Notes under the pieces: model-generated | Database searches by the model: none | Told to the model about the DNA's origin: nothing | Seen by the model: the letters and a program-made list of their open reading frames with translations, nothing else | DNA from: Providencia rettgeri | GTDB lineage: Bacteria; Pseudomonadota; Gammaproteobacteria; Enterobacterales; Enterobacteriaceae | DNA length: 64,000 nt | NCBI RefSeq assembly: GCF_013702265.1 | Contig: NZ_CP059348.1 | Coordinates: 3,959,757-4,023,756, forward strand | Direction: 5' to 3' | Made by a program: the position numbers and the translations under genes | Shown: positions 48,681 to 59,713 of the stretch, piece after piece | Numbering within the stretch: the stretch's first letter is position 1 | Layout: the number at the start of each line of letters is the position of its first letter

Positions 48681-50549
48681 TTATTCAACAAAAATGCCTT
48701 TGTCTCGTAAATAATGCCCATCTTCTTTACGACGAGTAAAGCCGCTTTTATCAAAGAACTCGAGAATTTGAATCGCCAGTTTGCGACCAATACCCAATTC
48801 ATTACGAAAATCAGCGGCAAAAATCACCTCGTGCTCAGCACAGTGGCACGAAATAATTTGGGCAAATTGACGGATCTGTTCGCTGCTATAATACCTATCA
48901 CGCACAATCGCCACGATCAGCCCCATTTGTGCAGCTTTTTTCAATATACGGCGAATAGTATCTTCATCGTGACCCGTTTCTACGGCAATATCGCGTACCC
49001 AACGAGCTTCAGGATGCGTGAACAGCCCTTCCACTTGTTGCCAAATACCTTGCTGCTTGGCATCAAACACTAGCCCATGCTGCGGCATATGCAGCCAGCC
49101 ACGAGTCTGCTTAATCGCCCCCTCGGCAATCAAATCATTAATCAATTTGAATACTAAGGTTTCATCCATCGTGGGTAGCGCCATCCGTTTCAATCGCGCT
49201 TTACCCACACCAATCTGGTCACTATGAACTTCATTGAAGTTTTCGAGGGATTGAATCAATTTATCCTTGGCAACCTGCGCCTTAAACGCAGAAAGTACAA
49301 CATCGCCGACACGGACGATATCAACTTGTTCCAGCAAGGAATCTAATGCCAACTGAGTTAACTGACGCGACCAACCGTAACAGTTTAAGTCTAGCTCACC
49401 GCTGGGTAACTGTAGGTTAAGCTGTGTCAGCTCATCATCCGTTGCACATAAACGAGATAACCAATCGAGGAACTCAGGCTGTCTCTTACCACGACGCGGA
49501 GAGACTAAGCGAATAACACGCGCACCAGCCAAGGTGTGTCGCGCACTAATATCGCGAATAATTAATCGGTCATTATCCACCAGCCACAGTGGCGTATCTA
49601 AAATCAGCTCGGCCAACATCGGCGTTTCGCCTGATTCCGTCAGCAAAGAGACCCGCCCTGTAATGTGACTTGCACCGTGGTAAAGATGCACGGGTTGCCA
49701 ATGCTTGAGTGGCGCATCGCAGGTCAACTCCACTATCACTCGAGAAGCGATAAAAGCAGGTTGCTCCGCCAGCAGCCAATCACCGCGGGTTATCGATTCT
49801 TTATCGATGTTCCCCGTTAAATTCAGCGCGACGCGATCCCCCGCTTGAGCAAACTCTGCGACTTGATTTTGGCGATGAATACCACGAATACGAACCGAAG
49901 TATCAGCCCCCGTAACCCATAAGGATTCACCCACACTCACTTTACCCGCAAGCGCCGTTCCCGTAACCACAATCCCCGCTCCTTTCACATGGAAAATACG
50001 GTCGATGGCTAAACGGAAACGCTGTTGCAGGTCAGTAGAGGAATTGTGTTGTTGGTGCAGTTGCTGCAAGTCTTGGCGCAGTGCATCAATGCCCAGCCCT
50101 GTACTTGCTGAAGTGATAAATAGTGGCGCATTCAACCAGCCTTGGCGACGCAGTTCAGTGTGAACCTGTTGAGTGACCTCAGTCACTCGCTGCTCATCAA
50201 CACGGTCGGCTTTAGTTAAAATCACCGAGACATCTTGGCAACCCGCAAGTCGTAAAATCGACAAATGCTCAAGGGTTTGCGCCATGATTCCATCGTCGCA
50301 CGCCACCACCAGTAGGGCATGATTAACCCCACCGATCCCCGCCAACATGTTCGCGAGGAATTTTTCGTGTCCGGGGACATCAATGAAACCGATTGAGCTA
50401 CCATCAGATTGTGGCCAATATGCATAGCCGAGGTCGATAGTCATTCCACGTTTCTTCTCTTCTGGAAGATGCGCGGTGTTCACGCCAGTCAGCGCTTGAA
50501 TTAACGATGTTTTACCATGGTCAACATGACCGGCTGTCGCAAAAATCAT
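48681..50549 (-). CDS. selB: Selenocysteine-specific elongation factor SelB
   Basis: The 622-residue protein is EF-Tu-like in its N-terminal half: P-loop [10 protein letters not shown] at residues 7-16, the RGMTID switch region, DVPGHE near 57-62 and TKAD near 113-116. The C-terminal half has winged-helix domains that bind the SECIS hairpin of selenoprotein mRNA. It delivers Sec-tRNA to in-frame UGA codons such as codon 196 of fdoG, 8 kb away. Its ATG overlaps the selA stop by four bases. Confidence 0.95.
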   Translation of the reverse strand: MIFATAGHVDHGKTSLIQALTGVNTAHLPEEKKRGMTIDLGYAYWPQSDGSSIGFIDVPGHEKFLANMLAGIGGVNHALLVVACDDGIMAQTLEHLSILRLAGCQDVSVILTKADRVDEQRVTEVTQQVHTELRRQGWLNAPLFITSASTGLGIDALRQDLQQLHQQHNSSTDLQQRFRLAIDRIFHVKGAGIVVTGTALAGKVSVGESLWVTGADTSVRIRGIHRQNQVAEFAQAGDRVALNLTGNIDKESITRGDWLLAEQPAFIASRVIVELTCDAPLKHWQPVHLYHGASHITGRVSLLTESGETPMLAELILDTPLWLVDNDRLIIRDISARHTLAGARVIRLVSPRRGKRQPEFLDWLSRLCATDDELTQLNLQLPSGELDLNCYGWSRQLTQLALDSLLEQVDIVRVGDVVLSAFKAQVAKDKLIQSLENFNEVHSDQIGVGKARLKRMALPTMDETLVFKLINDLIAEGAIKQTRGWLHMPQHGLVFDAKQQGIWQQVEGLFTHPEARWVRDIAVETGHDEDTIRRILKKAAQMGLIVAIVRDRYYSSEQIRQFAQIISCHCAEHEVIFAADFRNELGIGRKLAIQILEFFDKSGFTRRKEDGHYLRDKGIFVE

Positions 50550-51937
50550 GACAATAACGCCTGCACTAATTCGTGTTCATTCTCAAGGCAACGTAGGTCT
50601 AGCCACAGTTTGCCCTCTTTTAAACGCCCGATAACAGGCTGAGGTAATTGACGCCAGTGGCTGGCAAGGCGCTCTAAATTACCGCCTTTTCCATCAAGAG
50701 GCGCGAATGTAATCGCATAGCTGGGTAATCGGTCAACGGGAAGAGAGCCACTACCGATTTGCGATAAGCAAGGCTCAGCCTCGACAAAGAAGCGATCCCC
50801 ATAATAGGCTTGCAGCTTCACGAGGATATTCTCGGCACTCTGCCTAATTTCTTCTTGGGAACGTGTTAGCCAACGTAATGTCGGCAGTTCAGTGGTGAGT
50901 TTTTCTGGAGTTAAATAGAGTTTTAGCGTCGCTTCTAACGCAGCAAGCACCATTTTATCTACGCGAAGGGCGCGTTTTAAAGGGTGTTTTTGAATGGCAT
51001 CAATCCATTTTTTCTTACCGAGAATGATCCCCGCTTGAGGCCCTCCCAGTAATTTGTCTCCTGAAATAGAGACCAAATCAATGCCTTGAGATAAATATGC
51101 TTGTGGCATCGGCTCCGCTGGCAATCCATACGCGGTCATATCAATCATCGACCCACTGCCTAAATCAATCGCTGTCGGTAATTGGTATTTTTGCCCTAAA
51201 ACAGCCAGCTCTTCCCCTTCAACTTCCGCGGTAAAGCCTTCAATGCTGTAGTTACTGGTATGTACCTTCATTAACAACCCAGTTTGGTCATTAATGGCAT
51301 TTTCATAATCCCGTAAATGGGTTCGGTTAGTAGTGCCCACTTCAACCAATTTACAGCCTGCCTGTGCCATTACATCGGGAACACGAAATGCGCCCCCAAT
51401 TTCCACCAGCTCACCGCGAGAGACAATCACCTCGCGCTGCGGGGCTACCGTGGCTAATAGCAGTAAAACCGCCGCCGCATTGTTATTCACAATACAGGCA
51501 TCTTCTGCCCCTGTGAGTTGGCACAGTAAATCAGCAATGGCGCGGTCGCGATGCCCTCGCGTTGCGCCATCAAGAGAATATTCTAACGTGACTGGTGAAC
51601 TCATCACTTGCGAAACAGCATGAATAGCAGAGTTGGACATCACTGCACGCCCTAGGTTGGTGTGCAACACAGTCCCCGTCAAATTAAAGACGTTTTTTAA
51701 CGCACTGTGTTGCAACTCATCATGGCGAACAGAAAGTTCTGCTAACCAATCACCGTGCCAATCCGGCAAACATCCGTCTTGTGCAATAGACGCTCGCGCT
51801 TGTTCCTGCATTTCACGTAGGCATTCTGTTACCCAATGCAGACCCGATTTTTCCACCAATATCTGTGCTTCATCGCATTGTAAAAGCTTGTCGATGGCAG
51901 GTAACTGGCGGTATAGCGCGACATTCGATTCATCCAT
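50546..51937 (-). CDS. selA: L-seryl-tRNA(Sec) selenium transferase
   Basis: The PLP enzyme converts Ser-tRNA(Sec) to Sec-tRNA(Sec) with selenophosphate. The ATG at 51937 ([19 protein letters not shown]) gives 463 residues, as in E. coli; a GTG two codons upstream is possible. Features are [15 protein letters not shown] near residues 83-97, [12 protein letters not shown] in the core, and [14 protein letters not shown], whose Lys corresponds to the PLP lysine (E. coli 295). It overlaps selB by four bases and follows fdhE by 37. selD and selC are not in the window. Confidence 0.95.
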   Translation of the reverse strand: MDESNVALYRQLPAIDKLLQCDEAQILVEKSGLHWVTECLREMQEQARASIAQDGCLPDWHGDWLAELSVRHDELQHSALKNVFNLTGTVLHTNLGRAVMSNSAIHAVSQVMSSPVTLEYSLDGATRGHRDRAIADLLCQLTGAEDACIVNNNAAAVLLLLATVAPQREVIVSRGELVEIGGAFRVPDVMAQAGCKLVEVGTTNRTHLRDYENAINDQTGLLMKVHTSNYSIEGFTAEVEGEELAVLGQKYQLPTAIDLGSGSMIDMTAYGLPAEPMPQAYLSQGIDLVSISGDKLLGGPQAGIILGKKKWIDAIQKHPLKRALRVDKMVLAALEATLKLYLTPEKLTTELPTLRWLTRSQEEIRQSAENILVKLQAYYGDRFFVEAEPCLSQIGSGSLPVDRLPSYAITFAPLDGKGGNLERLASHWRQLPQPVIGRLKEGKLWLDLRCLENEHELVQALLS

Positions 51938-51974
51938 AGTCACTCTTCTCTTTTCTTACTGTGCAGCTAACAGA

Positions 51975-52910
51975 TTATTTTTCGCCCGGGAATAAGAATG
52001 GGTTAATGCTGCTACGAGCAAAACCTTCTTCTTCCATACGCGCATCTAAAATGATCGAAGCTAAATCATCCGCTACCGCTTCCACTTTGGCTTCTTTCTC
52101 TTGGTATAACACTTTCAGATAGCTACCGCAGTCACCACAGCTTTCCGCTTTCACTGCCGCATTTTCATCATCCAGTGACCAGTAGTTAAGATCGCGAGTT
52201 TGTTCGCAGTTACTGCATTTCACACGAACCATGTGCCACTCTGTTTCACACAGTGTGCAGTGTAAATAGCGTAAACCTTGGCTAGTCCCAATTTGTACAA
52301 TGCTGGAGACTGGCATGCTGTTGCACACTGGGCAGTAATGACGATGATCGCCGTGCTCTGCGCGAGCTTTACCTGGGATATTGGCCGCCATTTGTGCCCA
52401 ATAGACAGACAATGCCGCCCAAATGAACATGGATTTATCCGCAGGGACTTTTTCAAACTGTTCGTTTAACAGCGCAGTTGCCATCTCTTCGAGTTCAGCT
52501 TCTGATGCTTTTTCTAAGTTTTCGAGGGCAGTACGAACAGAATCTGGCACGATCGGCATCAATTCGGCGATGATTGAACGTAATAATTTGTGCCAGTGAC
52601 CAGTGCGTGGGAATGTTTTTGCATCTAATGGTGCGGTATTCGTTGCCATTGAACGTGCTAAAACCGCTTCCATATCCATCTCTAATGGATTGTCATGCTG
52701 CGCATTATTTTGCGCCGTTGCCACTTCCGCAGCGAAGTTCAGATAATCTGCAAAAGGATGTTCACCAACGCCTAACTCTTTTAATCTTTCTGCACGACGT
52801 TGATAAAGGCTTTTTAAATTCGGGAATAAAACAGGCGGAATAAAACCGATGCCTTTCTCTTTTAATCTCTCTTGACCTAATTCTTCTTTCGGGACGATAC
52901 GAATACCCAT
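51975..52910 (-). CDS. fdhE: Formate dehydrogenase maturation protein FdhE
   Basis: The 311-residue rubredoxin-like protein is needed for respiratory formate dehydrogenase activity. The ATG at 52910 ([19 protein letters not shown]) has AGAGAGAG upstream; the frame to 53042 adds 44 unrelated residues. Four Cys motifs bind iron or zinc: [20 protein letters not shown] and CGDCGS, between about residues 185 and 270. The C-terminus [19 protein letters not shown] matches the family. It precedes selA on the same strand, a layout that differs from E. coli. Confidence 0.94.
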   Translation of the reverse strand: MGIRIVPKEELGQERLKEKGIGFIPPVLFPNLKSLYQRRAERLKELGVGEHPFADYLNFAAEVATAQNNAQHDNPLEMDMEAVLARSMATNTAPLDAKTFPRTGHWHKLLRSIIAELMPIVPDSVRTALENLEKASEAELEEMATALLNEQFEKVPADKSMFIWAALSVYWAQMAANIPGKARAEHGDHRHYCPVCNSMPVSSIVQIGTSQGLRYLHCTLCETEWHMVRVKCSNCEQTRDLNYWSLDDENAAVKAESCGDCGSYLKVLYQEKEAKVEAVADDLASIILDARMEEEGFARSSINPFLFPGEK

Positions 52911-53223
52911 TGCTCTCTCTCTTTTATATTTTTTATAACAACTTACCCCGAGAAATTGCCTATTCGCATTTCCCCGCAAGCCTCTAAGAAAATATTCGAT
53001 TAACCAGCAAGTCTTGCCGTTGTACCCGTCAGGATAAAACAAAAGTCACTGATAGGCTACTCTAGCCCTCCGAATATTCACCGTTGTTAACCCTAGTTTG
53101 TCTGTGGAAATAACAAATTGGTATTAAGGCATTTTTATTTGATATAAATACTGTTATTCCCATGATGTTAATCCAATTGGCACCTATAATGGTGTGCTCT
53201 CTATCCGCATAAAGGGCAATAAT
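52911..53223. other. Divergent promoter region of fdhE and the DUF1275 gene
   Basis: These 313 bases hold no supportable gene. A perfect TATAAT at 53185-53190 lies 34 bases before the DUF1275 ATG without a good -35, so it may be an activator-dependent promoter. AAGGG upstream of 53224 is the ribosome-binding site. Confidence 0.4.
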
Positions 53224-53877
53224 ATGTCGTCATTATTTCACTTCGAAGCGAAGTCTCACACACCCTTCTTTTTATTGCTTGCCTTTATTGGCGGATTTGT
53301 CGATGCCTGCTCATTTGTCATCTTTGAGGTGTTTACTGGCCATCTGACAGGAAATAGCATTTTAAGTATGATTTACCTCGCCAAAATGAATATTGGCATG
53401 TTGCTACTCTCCGCAATTTCCATATTAGGATTTTTTGCAGGAACATTTTTAGGTTCTTGGATTCGGCTCAAGCATAGCGCAATTGTGTTATATCGCTTTG
53501 TTCTAGGTCTGGTATTTTTAATATTTAGTGGTGTTTTCACTATTTATTTTTTCATCCAGCCTTTGTATTCACCTGATTTAGCCATTTTGCTGATCAGCTT
53601 ATCAATGGGCATTCAAAATGGTTATTTTAATAAGGCGGGAACAGTTGGGATCCACTCCACCTATGTCACCGGCATGACTACATCCTGCATTAATGCCTTT
53701 TTGAAAAATGTGCCTGGGGACAGTAGCAAAAAAGTTTTACTCTTAGCGGTACTCTCTTTTATTACGGGGGGATTAGCTGGCGGGATTTTATCGGTGAATT
53801 ACCAGTATGTCGGGTTTTCTGCTGTATTAGTTCTCTTGGGATGTGCGCTAATTTACAGCTTCACAATCCGTGATTGA
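53224..53877 (+). CDS. DUF1275 (YoaK-like) membrane protein
   Basis: The 217-residue integral membrane protein has about six helices. The start at 53224 (MSSLFHFEAKSHTPFF) has AAGGG upstream and was preferred to an in-frame GTG-type start ten residues earlier. FIGGFVDACSFVIFEVFTGHLTGN, given here in two parts as FIGGFVDACSFVIF and EVFTGHLTGN, and SMGIQNGYFNKAGT and HSTYVTGMTTS are hallmark DUF1275 segments. The function of the family is not known. It is transcribed against its neighbours, between fdhE and fdoI, so it is a single-gene insertion into the formate/selenium block. Confidence 0.85.
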   Translation: MSSLFHFEAKSHTPFFLLLAFIGGFVDACSFVIFEVFTGHLTGNSILSMIYLAKMNIGMLLLSAISILGFFAGTFLGSWIRLKHSAIVLYRFVLGLVFLIFSGVFTIYFFIQPLYSPDLAILLISLSMGIQNGYFNKAGTVGIHSTYVTGMTTSCINAFLKNVPGDSSKKVLLLAVLSFITGGLAGGILSVNYQYVGFSAVLVLLGCALIYSFTIRD

Positions 53878-53903
53878 TTAACTTAGCCTTCGCCATAAAA
53901 AAA

Positions 53904-53923
53904 CCCACAACTAATGTTGTGGG
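53904..53923. terminator. Terminator between the DUF1275 gene and fdoI
   Basis: CCCACAAC pairs with GTTGTGGG around TAAT. The run of As on the left gives a U run for the leftward fdoGHI transcript; it may also end the DUF1275 transcript. Confidence 0.8.
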
Positions 53924-53947
53924 CTTGATTCATCGAGATAAAAAACC

Positions 53948-54604
53948 TTAGTTTTTCTCTTGCTGCTCTTGTTGCTGTTTCTCTTTAGCAACTAGCTCGC
54001 GGTACCAGCGTGGGTGATGCTTTCTCGCCCAACCACGTGTTACCCAACCTTCAACCATCGCACGCACAGATCCTTTGACCCAAATTGCCGCATACGCATG
54101 CACAACAATCATCAGGATCAAGCCAATGGCTGACAGCGAGTGAATCAGAATCGCTGCGCGGTACACTGGAATTGGGAAGTAGTCCGCGAAGAATGGACGC
54201 CACATAATCACGCCAGTGACAACCAATGCCAGTAAGCAGATAGTGACTACCCAATACACCCCTTTCTGACCGAGGTTATATTGGCCCACGTCGCCAGCTT
54301 CTTCGTTTTTCAGTACCTTACCGATATTTTTCCCCCATTTGATATCTTCTTTATTAATGAAGTTATGGTGGAAATAACGGAAGAACATAAAGACGAACAG
54401 CAAGAACATCGCCGTACCCACGAATGGATGCAAAATTCGAGACAGTTGTGGCGTGCCTAAAATGTTCATAAACCAGTTCAGCGATGGGAAGAAAAAGCCC
54501 AGTCCGCTGATAGCCGTGAACAAGAAGCAAATTACAACCGCCCAGTGATTGATCCTTTCAATCGGTTTGTGGCGAATAATTTTGTCGTTATCATCTGGCA
54601 TCAT
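53948..54604 (-). CDS. fdoI: Formate dehydrogenase cytochrome b556 (gamma) subunit
   Basis: The 218-residue membrane subunit has four helices and ligates two b haems. It has [21 protein letters not shown] near its start with a haem His, given here as ERINHWAVV and FTAISGLG, then [18 protein letters not shown] and [19 protein letters not shown] with further haem and quinone-site histidines. The tail is KAERWYR-like basic sequence ending in a Q/E-rich stretch longer than in E. coli. It passes electrons from FdoH to menaquinone or ubiquinone. The ATG overlaps the fdoH stop by four bases. Confidence 0.94.
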   Translation of the reverse strand: MMPDDNDKIIRHKPIERINHWAVVICFLFTAISGLGFFFPSLNWFMNILGTPQLSRILHPFVGTAMFLLFVFMFFRYFHHNFINKEDIKWGKNIGKVLKNEEAGDVGQYNLGQKGVYWVVTICLLALVVTGVIMWRPFFADYFPIPVYRAAILIHSLSAIGLILMIVVHAYAAIWVKGSVRAMVEGWVTRGWARKHHPRWYRELVAKEKQQQEQQEKN

Positions 54605-55545
54605 TTCTGATCCTCCCCTTCTTTTGATTTCGAAGTGTCAGACGACATTGCGTTATGCAAATCTTCTAGAGCCTCTTCTTCATCTTTCTTGGAGACGCGG
54701 TTTGGACCAATTCCCACATAGTGGAAAATTGCCGCCGCAAATGTTGCCGCAAAACCAACCGCAGCAATCGGCTTCCAGATACCTTTCCAGAAGGTAACTG
54801 TTGGGCTGATGGTCGGATTTTCTGGTAATCCGTGATACAACTGCGGCTTATCCGCATGGTGCAATACGTACATAACGTGCGTACCGCCCACACCTTGTGG
54901 ATCGTATAAACCTGCGTTTGCATAACCACGAGTTTTCAGCTCTTCAACACGTTCGCCAGCCATGCCAATCATGTCTTCTTTGCTACCAAAATGGATAGCG
55001 CCAGTTGGACATGTTTTCACACAAGCAGGCTCTTGTCCGACTTCAACACGGTCGACACACAGCGTACATTTGTATGCGCGGTTGTCTTCTTTGTTGATGC
55101 GTGGCACGTTGAACGGGCAACCCGCGATACAGTAACCACAGCCGATACAGTGTTCAGATTGGAAATCCACGATACCGTTTTTGTACTGGACGATTGCGCC
55201 TTCTGACGGACATGCCTTCAGGCAACCCGGATCAGCACAGTGCATACAGCCATCTTTACGGATCAGCCATTCAAATTTATCGTTCTCTTCCACTTCAGAG
55301 AAGCGCATGACTGTCCATGACTTAGCGGTTAAATCCGTTGGGTTGTCATACACCCCAACGTTTGTTCCGATTTTGTCACGGATATCGTTCCATTCGGAAC
55401 ACGCAACCTGACACGCTTTACAGCCGATACAGGTTGTGACGTCAATCAGCTTTGCAACTTCTTCCTTATAGTCCCGCACCTGAGGTGCGGGCGTCAGGGA
55501 ATTGGTGGCAGAGCGACGAATAATGTCCTGAGATTGCATTGACAT
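54601..55545 (-). CDS. fdoH: Formate dehydrogenase iron-sulfur (beta) subunit
   Basis: The 314-residue subunit carries four [4Fe-4S] clusters in ferredoxin-type motifs: [41 protein letters not shown] and [11 protein letters not shown]...CVKTCP. A single C-terminal transmembrane helix (about residues 260-280) anchors it with the active site on the periplasmic side. It passes electrons from FdoG to FdoI. It is eleven bases after fdoG and overlaps fdoI by four. Confidence 0.96.
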   Translation of the reverse strand: MSMQSQDIIRRSATNSLTPAPQVRDYKEEVAKLIDVTTCIGCKACQVACSEWNDIRDKIGTNVGVYDNPTDLTAKSWTVMRFSEVEENDKFEWLIRKDGCMHCADPGCLKACPSEGAIVQYKNGIVDFQSEHCIGCGYCIAGCPFNVPRINKEDNRAYKCTLCVDRVEVGQEPACVKTCPTGAIHFGSKEDMIGMAGERVEELKTRGYANAGLYDPQGVGGTHVMYVLHHADKPQLYHGLPENPTISPTVTFWKGIWKPIAAVGFAATFAAAIFHYVGIGPNRVSKKDEEEALEDLHNAMSSDTSKSKEGEDQK

Positions 55546-55556
55546 AATTTATCTCC

Positions 55557-58500
55557 TTACACCTTTTCCACGTTGACAAGGAATGATTTAAATTCCGGCG
55601 TCTGAGTATTCGCATCACCCACATATGGCGTTAATGTGTTGGTGATAAAGCCCTTCACTGCAACACCTTCAAAGCCCCAGTGAATTGGAATACCGATGGT
55701 ATCGATGTCTTTTCCATCCACTTGCAGGGTTTTAATGCGTTTAGTGACCACGGCTTTCGCTTTGATGTAACCACGTTTAGAACTGACTTTAACCGTATCG
55801 CCTTGCTCGATGCCTTTTTCTTTCGCTAAACGTTCACCAATTTCAATGAACTGTTGAGGTTGGATAATGGCATTTAACAGCGCGTGCTTCGTCCAATAGT
55901 GGAAGTGCTCAGTTAAGCGGTAAGTGGTACCCACGTATGGGAACTCAGTCGCTTTACCCATTTGCGCCCAGTCGTCTTTAAACACACGAGCTGCAGGGTT
56001 TGACACCACATTTGGATGCAGCGGGTTAGTATCCAGCGGCGTTTCGATTGGTTCGTAATGCTCTGGGAATGGACCTTCTGCCATCTTATCCAGTGCAAAT
56101 AAACGACCCATACCTTCAGGCTGCATAATAAATGGACCGACACCGCTTCCCGGCGCTGCTGTGCTGTAGTCTGGAATATCCATACCTACCCACTTGCTAC
56201 CATTCCACTCAAGGATTTGGCGCTTCGGATCCCATGGTTTACCCATTGGATCAGCAGATGCACGGTTATAAATCACACGACGGTTCAGTGGCCATGCCCA
56301 TGCCCAACCTAATGTGTTACCCAGACCAGTTGGGTCGGAGTTATCACGGTTAGCCATTTGGTTACCTTTCGGCGTCCAGCTACCAGAGAAGATCCAGCAA
56401 CCACTAGCCGTCGTACCGTCATCACGTAATTGCGCAAACGAGCTAAGCAGTTCGCCTTTTTTCACAATCACGTTACCGTCGGCATCTTTCAGGTCTTCTA
56501 ATGCGTAACCGTTACTTTCTTGAGCCACTTCTTCCGGCGTTGGATTATCGCGGTCGAGGTAATCCCAAGTCATGCTCAGAACCTGTTCAGGTGCTGCGCC
56601 GCCTTCGGCTTCATACATTTGACGCAGGCGATGGTAGATACCCGACAGGATTTCACCATCACTGATAGCTTCACCCGGGGCGTCCGCACCTTTCCAGTGC
56701 CACTGTAACCAACGTGCTGAGTTAACAATTGAACCGTTTTCTTCAGCGAAACAGCAAGATGGCAGACGGAACACGGTGGTTTGAATCTCTTCCGGTTTCA
56801 CATCGTTCATTTCGCCGTGGTTTTGCCAGAAGTTTGCAGTTTCTGTGTTCAGCGGGTCGATAGTAATTAAGAATTTCAGCTTAGAAAGCGATTTCGAGAC
56901 TTTATTCTTGTTCGGGAATGAGGCTAATGGGTTAAAGCCTTGGCAGATATAGCCGTTAACTTCGCCCTTATCCATCATTTCGAAATAACGTAGAACGTCG
57001 TAGCCCTGATCCCACTTAGGTAACAGGTCGAAGCCCCAGTTATTCTCTTTCTGCGCTTTATCACCATAGAAAGTTTTCATTAAGCTGACGAAGAATTTAG
57101 GGTAGTTACCCCAATAGTTCACCTGACCAGCAACGGTCGCTTTTGGTGTATTCGCCGCTAAATAGCTTTCTAAAGTTGTTTGTTTTTCTGATGGTAATGT
57201 CAGGTAACCCGGTAAGCTCTGAGATAACAGACCTAAGTCAGTCAGACCTTGGATGTTGGAGTGTCCACGCAGTGCGTTCACACCACCACCTAACATACCC
57301 ATGTTACCAAGCAGTAACTGGATCATCGCCATGGTACGAATGTTCTGCGCACCAACGGTGTGTTGAGTCCAACCCAGCGCATATAAGAAGGACGCTGTTT
57401 TGTCTTTCGCGCTAGTTTCTGCAATGTATTCGCAGACTTGTAAGAAGTCTTTGATTGGCGTACCACAGATGTTGTTAACCACTTCTGGGGTATAACGGCT
57501 CACGTGCTCTTTCAATAAGTTCAGAACACAACGTGGGTTTTTCAGAGTCGGATCGCGCAGCGCTAAGCCGTTCTCATCCATCTCGTAGTTCCACGTGGTC
57601 TTGTCGTATTGACGTTTTTCTGCATCGTAACCGGTGAACAGACCGTCATCAAAACCAAAGTCTTCACGGATAACTAAGCTAGCGTTGGTGTACGCCTCAA
57701 CGTATTCACGTTGAATTTTTTCGTTATCCAGCAAGTATTTGATAACACCTGACAGGAAGGCAATATCGGTACCTGAACGGATAGGCGTGTAAAAATCCGC
57801 CACAGCCGCAGTACGGGTAAAGCGTGGATCGATAACGATTAATTTTGCTTTATTGTGGATTTTCGCTTCCATCGCCCAGCGGAAACCGACTGGATGCGCT
57901 TCTGCCGCATTACCGCCCATAACGACGATCAGGTTTGCGTTTTTAATGTCAACCCAGTGGTTGGTCATCGCACCGCGACCAAATGTTGGAGCAAGACTTG
58001 CTACCGTTGGTCCGTGTCAGACACGCGCTTGGTTATCCACGGCAAGCATGCCGAGGGCGCGACTAAATTTTTGGGTTACAAAACCTGTTTCGTTACTTGC
58101 CGCTGATGCACACAGCATACCGGTGGTTAACCAACGGTTGACCGTTACACCATCTTTATTCTGTTTAATGAAGTTTGCATCACGGTCTTCTTTCATTAAC
58201 TTGGCGATGCGGTCAAACGCGTCGTTCCAAGTGATGCGTTTCCATTCGTTAGTGCCTGGTTCGCGAACTTCTGGATACTTGAGTCGACTCTCACTGTGGA
58301 TAAAGTCGATTAATCCTGCACCTTTAGGACAAAGTGCACCACGGTTTACCGGATGATCCGGGTCCCCTTCGATATGAAAAATGCTTTCTTTCGCATTCTT
58401 CGCGCCATCACCTAGGCTGTACATTAACAGCCCACAGCCGACAGAACAGTAGGTACAGGTATTTCGAGTCTCTTTTGCACGCAGTAATTTATACTGGCGT

Positions 58501-58604
58501 GTAGAGGCTAATGCAGTTGCTGGAGCAAAACCCAGCGCTGCTGCCGTTGTACCTGCCATACCGCCAGCGCAGATCTTAAAGAACTGCCTTCTGCTGACTT
58601 GCAT
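55557..58604 (-). CDS. fdoG: Selenocysteine-containing formate dehydrogenase alpha subunit
   Basis: The gene encodes 1015 residues when the in-frame TGA at 58017-58019 is read as selenocysteine 196, the E. coli position. The ATG at 58604 has AGGAG upstream. The twin-arginine signal SRRQFFKICAGG exports the folded protein. CTYCSVGCGLLMY with a later CPKG binds a [4Fe-4S] cluster, and the rest is the bis-MGD molybdopterin fold. It oxidises formate to CO2 in the periplasm. The sequence on both sides of the TGA matches FdoG, and a SECIS hairpin and selA/selB nearby support recoding. It diverges from fdhD. Confidence 0.96.
57975..58019 (-). promoter_or_regulatory. fdoG SECIS element and selenocysteine UGA
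   Basis: On the minus strand UGA is followed by CACGGA and, about a dozen bases on, by a hairpin with stem GGTAGCA/TGCTCC and apical loop AGUCU (57988-58005). Sequence and spacing match bacterial fdh SECIS elements bound by SelB. Confidence 0.85.
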
Positions 58605-58779
58605 GGGGGATCTCCTCATATACATTGCTCATGTTTACCTAACTTCGTCACAAAATTTGAGGTAAACTGTTCTTATTCAACGTCTTCCTTACGTATTCAG
58701 GTTCATTGCCTGATAAATGGTGTAAATTCTTTTTACCCATATCGAATATTATGTATCATTAGTGATAGGAATTCATCTA

Positions 58780-59610
58780 ATGTATGAAACAAATACTACA
58801 AATAACCCCAAATTATCTAAAATGATCGGCGCTCAATCCACAATCGTGCAACAAAAAAATAACCTTGGTTCACTGGTTAATGATTTCGTTGCAGAGGAAA
58901 TCCCTATCGCTCTCGTTTATAACGGGATATCTCATGTGGTAATGATGGCGACACCCAAAGATCTGGATGATTTTGCTGTCGGTTTTTCATTATCAGAAGG
59001 GATCATACAATCCCGTGATGAAATTCGCGGAATTGATATTGTGCAAGGTTGTCACCGAGGCATTGAAGTTCATATCGAGTTATCAAGCCGCCGTTTTATG
59101 GCGCTCAAAGAGCGTCGTCGTAATCTGACTGGGCGAACTGGTTGCGGTATTTGTGGTACAGAACAGCTCGATGAGATATTTAAGCCTATCACTCCGCTGC
59201 CATTCACTCAAACATTCTCATTATCTTATCTCGATAACGCCCTACAAGAATTGAAGACAGTTCAAGAAATTGGCGCATTAACGGGTTGCACTCATGCGGC
59301 TGCGTGGATCTCTCCTGAAGGTCACTTAGTGGGCGGATGCGAAGATGTGGGTCGCCATGTGGCGTTAGATAAATTGCTCGGAATGAAAAGCCGTTCAGAC
59401 TGGCAGCAAGGGGCGATTTTAGTCTCCAGCCGCGCAAGTTATGAGATGGTACAAAAAGCCGCAAGCTGCGGTGCGGAAATTCTGTTTGCGGTTTCAGCCG
59501 CGACGTCATTGGCAATTGAAGTCGCCGAAAAAGCCAATTTAACGCTGGTCGGTTTCTGCCGCCAAGGTAAAGCCACCGTGTTTACCCATCCGAGCCGGGT
59601 GATTGACTAG
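58780..59610 (+). CDS. fdhD: Formate dehydrogenase sulfur-carrier protein FdhD
   Basis: The 276-residue sulfurtransferase passes sulfur from IscS to the molybdenum cofactor of formate dehydrogenase. Its sulfur-carrying cysteines are Cys122 and Cys125 in [13 protein letters not shown], near the E. coli positions. [12 protein letters not shown] near residues 65-76 and [16 protein letters not shown] near 190-205 are further signatures. The ATG at 58780 has AGGA ten bases upstream; a GTG at 58762 is also possible. It is divergent from fdoG, as in E. coli, and ends at a strong terminator. Confidence 0.94.
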   Translation: MYETNTTNNPKLSKMIGAQSTIVQQKNNLGSLVNDFVAEEIPIALVYNGISHVVMMATPKDLDDFAVGFSLSEGIIQSRDEIRGIDIVQGCHRGIEVHIELSSRRFMALKERRRNLTGRTGCGICGTEQLDEIFKPITPLPFTQTFSLSYLDNALQELKTVQEIGALTGCTHAAAWISPEGHLVGGCEDVGRHVALDKLLGMKSRSDWQQGAILVSSRASYEMVQKAASCGAEILFAVSAATSLAIEVAEKANLTLVGFCRQGKATVFTHPSRVID

Positions 59611-59661
59611 CCTATATCTACTCACCGCTTAAATGAATTCACTAGCAATTTCTGTGGACTC

Positions 59662-59706
59662 AAACCATTTTCCCGATGTCAGGAAAATGGTTTTTGTTTT
59701 TTATTT
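59662..59706. terminator. Terminator between fdhD and mnmE
   Basis: AAACCATTTTCC pairs perfectly with GGAAAATGGTTT around an eight-base loop and is followed by a long T-rich run on the plus strand. Confidence 0.88.
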
Positions 59707-59713
59707 CACTTAA

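Noticed and set aside
48714..49073. 119-codon plus-strand ORF within selB
   Set aside because: Antisense to the conserved winged-helix part of SelB; no supporting signal.
51633..51995. 120-codon plus-strand ORF across the selA start
   Set aside because: Shadow of selA on the opposite strand; composition is Cys/Ser-rich without family motifs.
57853..58356. 167-codon plus-strand ORF inside fdoG
   Set aside because: Antisense to a highly conserved gene; no recognisable motifs or ribosome-binding site.
55557..58625. fdoG appears as two ORFs, suggesting a pseudogene
   Set aside because: The break is a TGA at codon 196 with matching sequence on both sides, a SECIS hairpin and selA/selB nearby; it is a selenocysteine codon.
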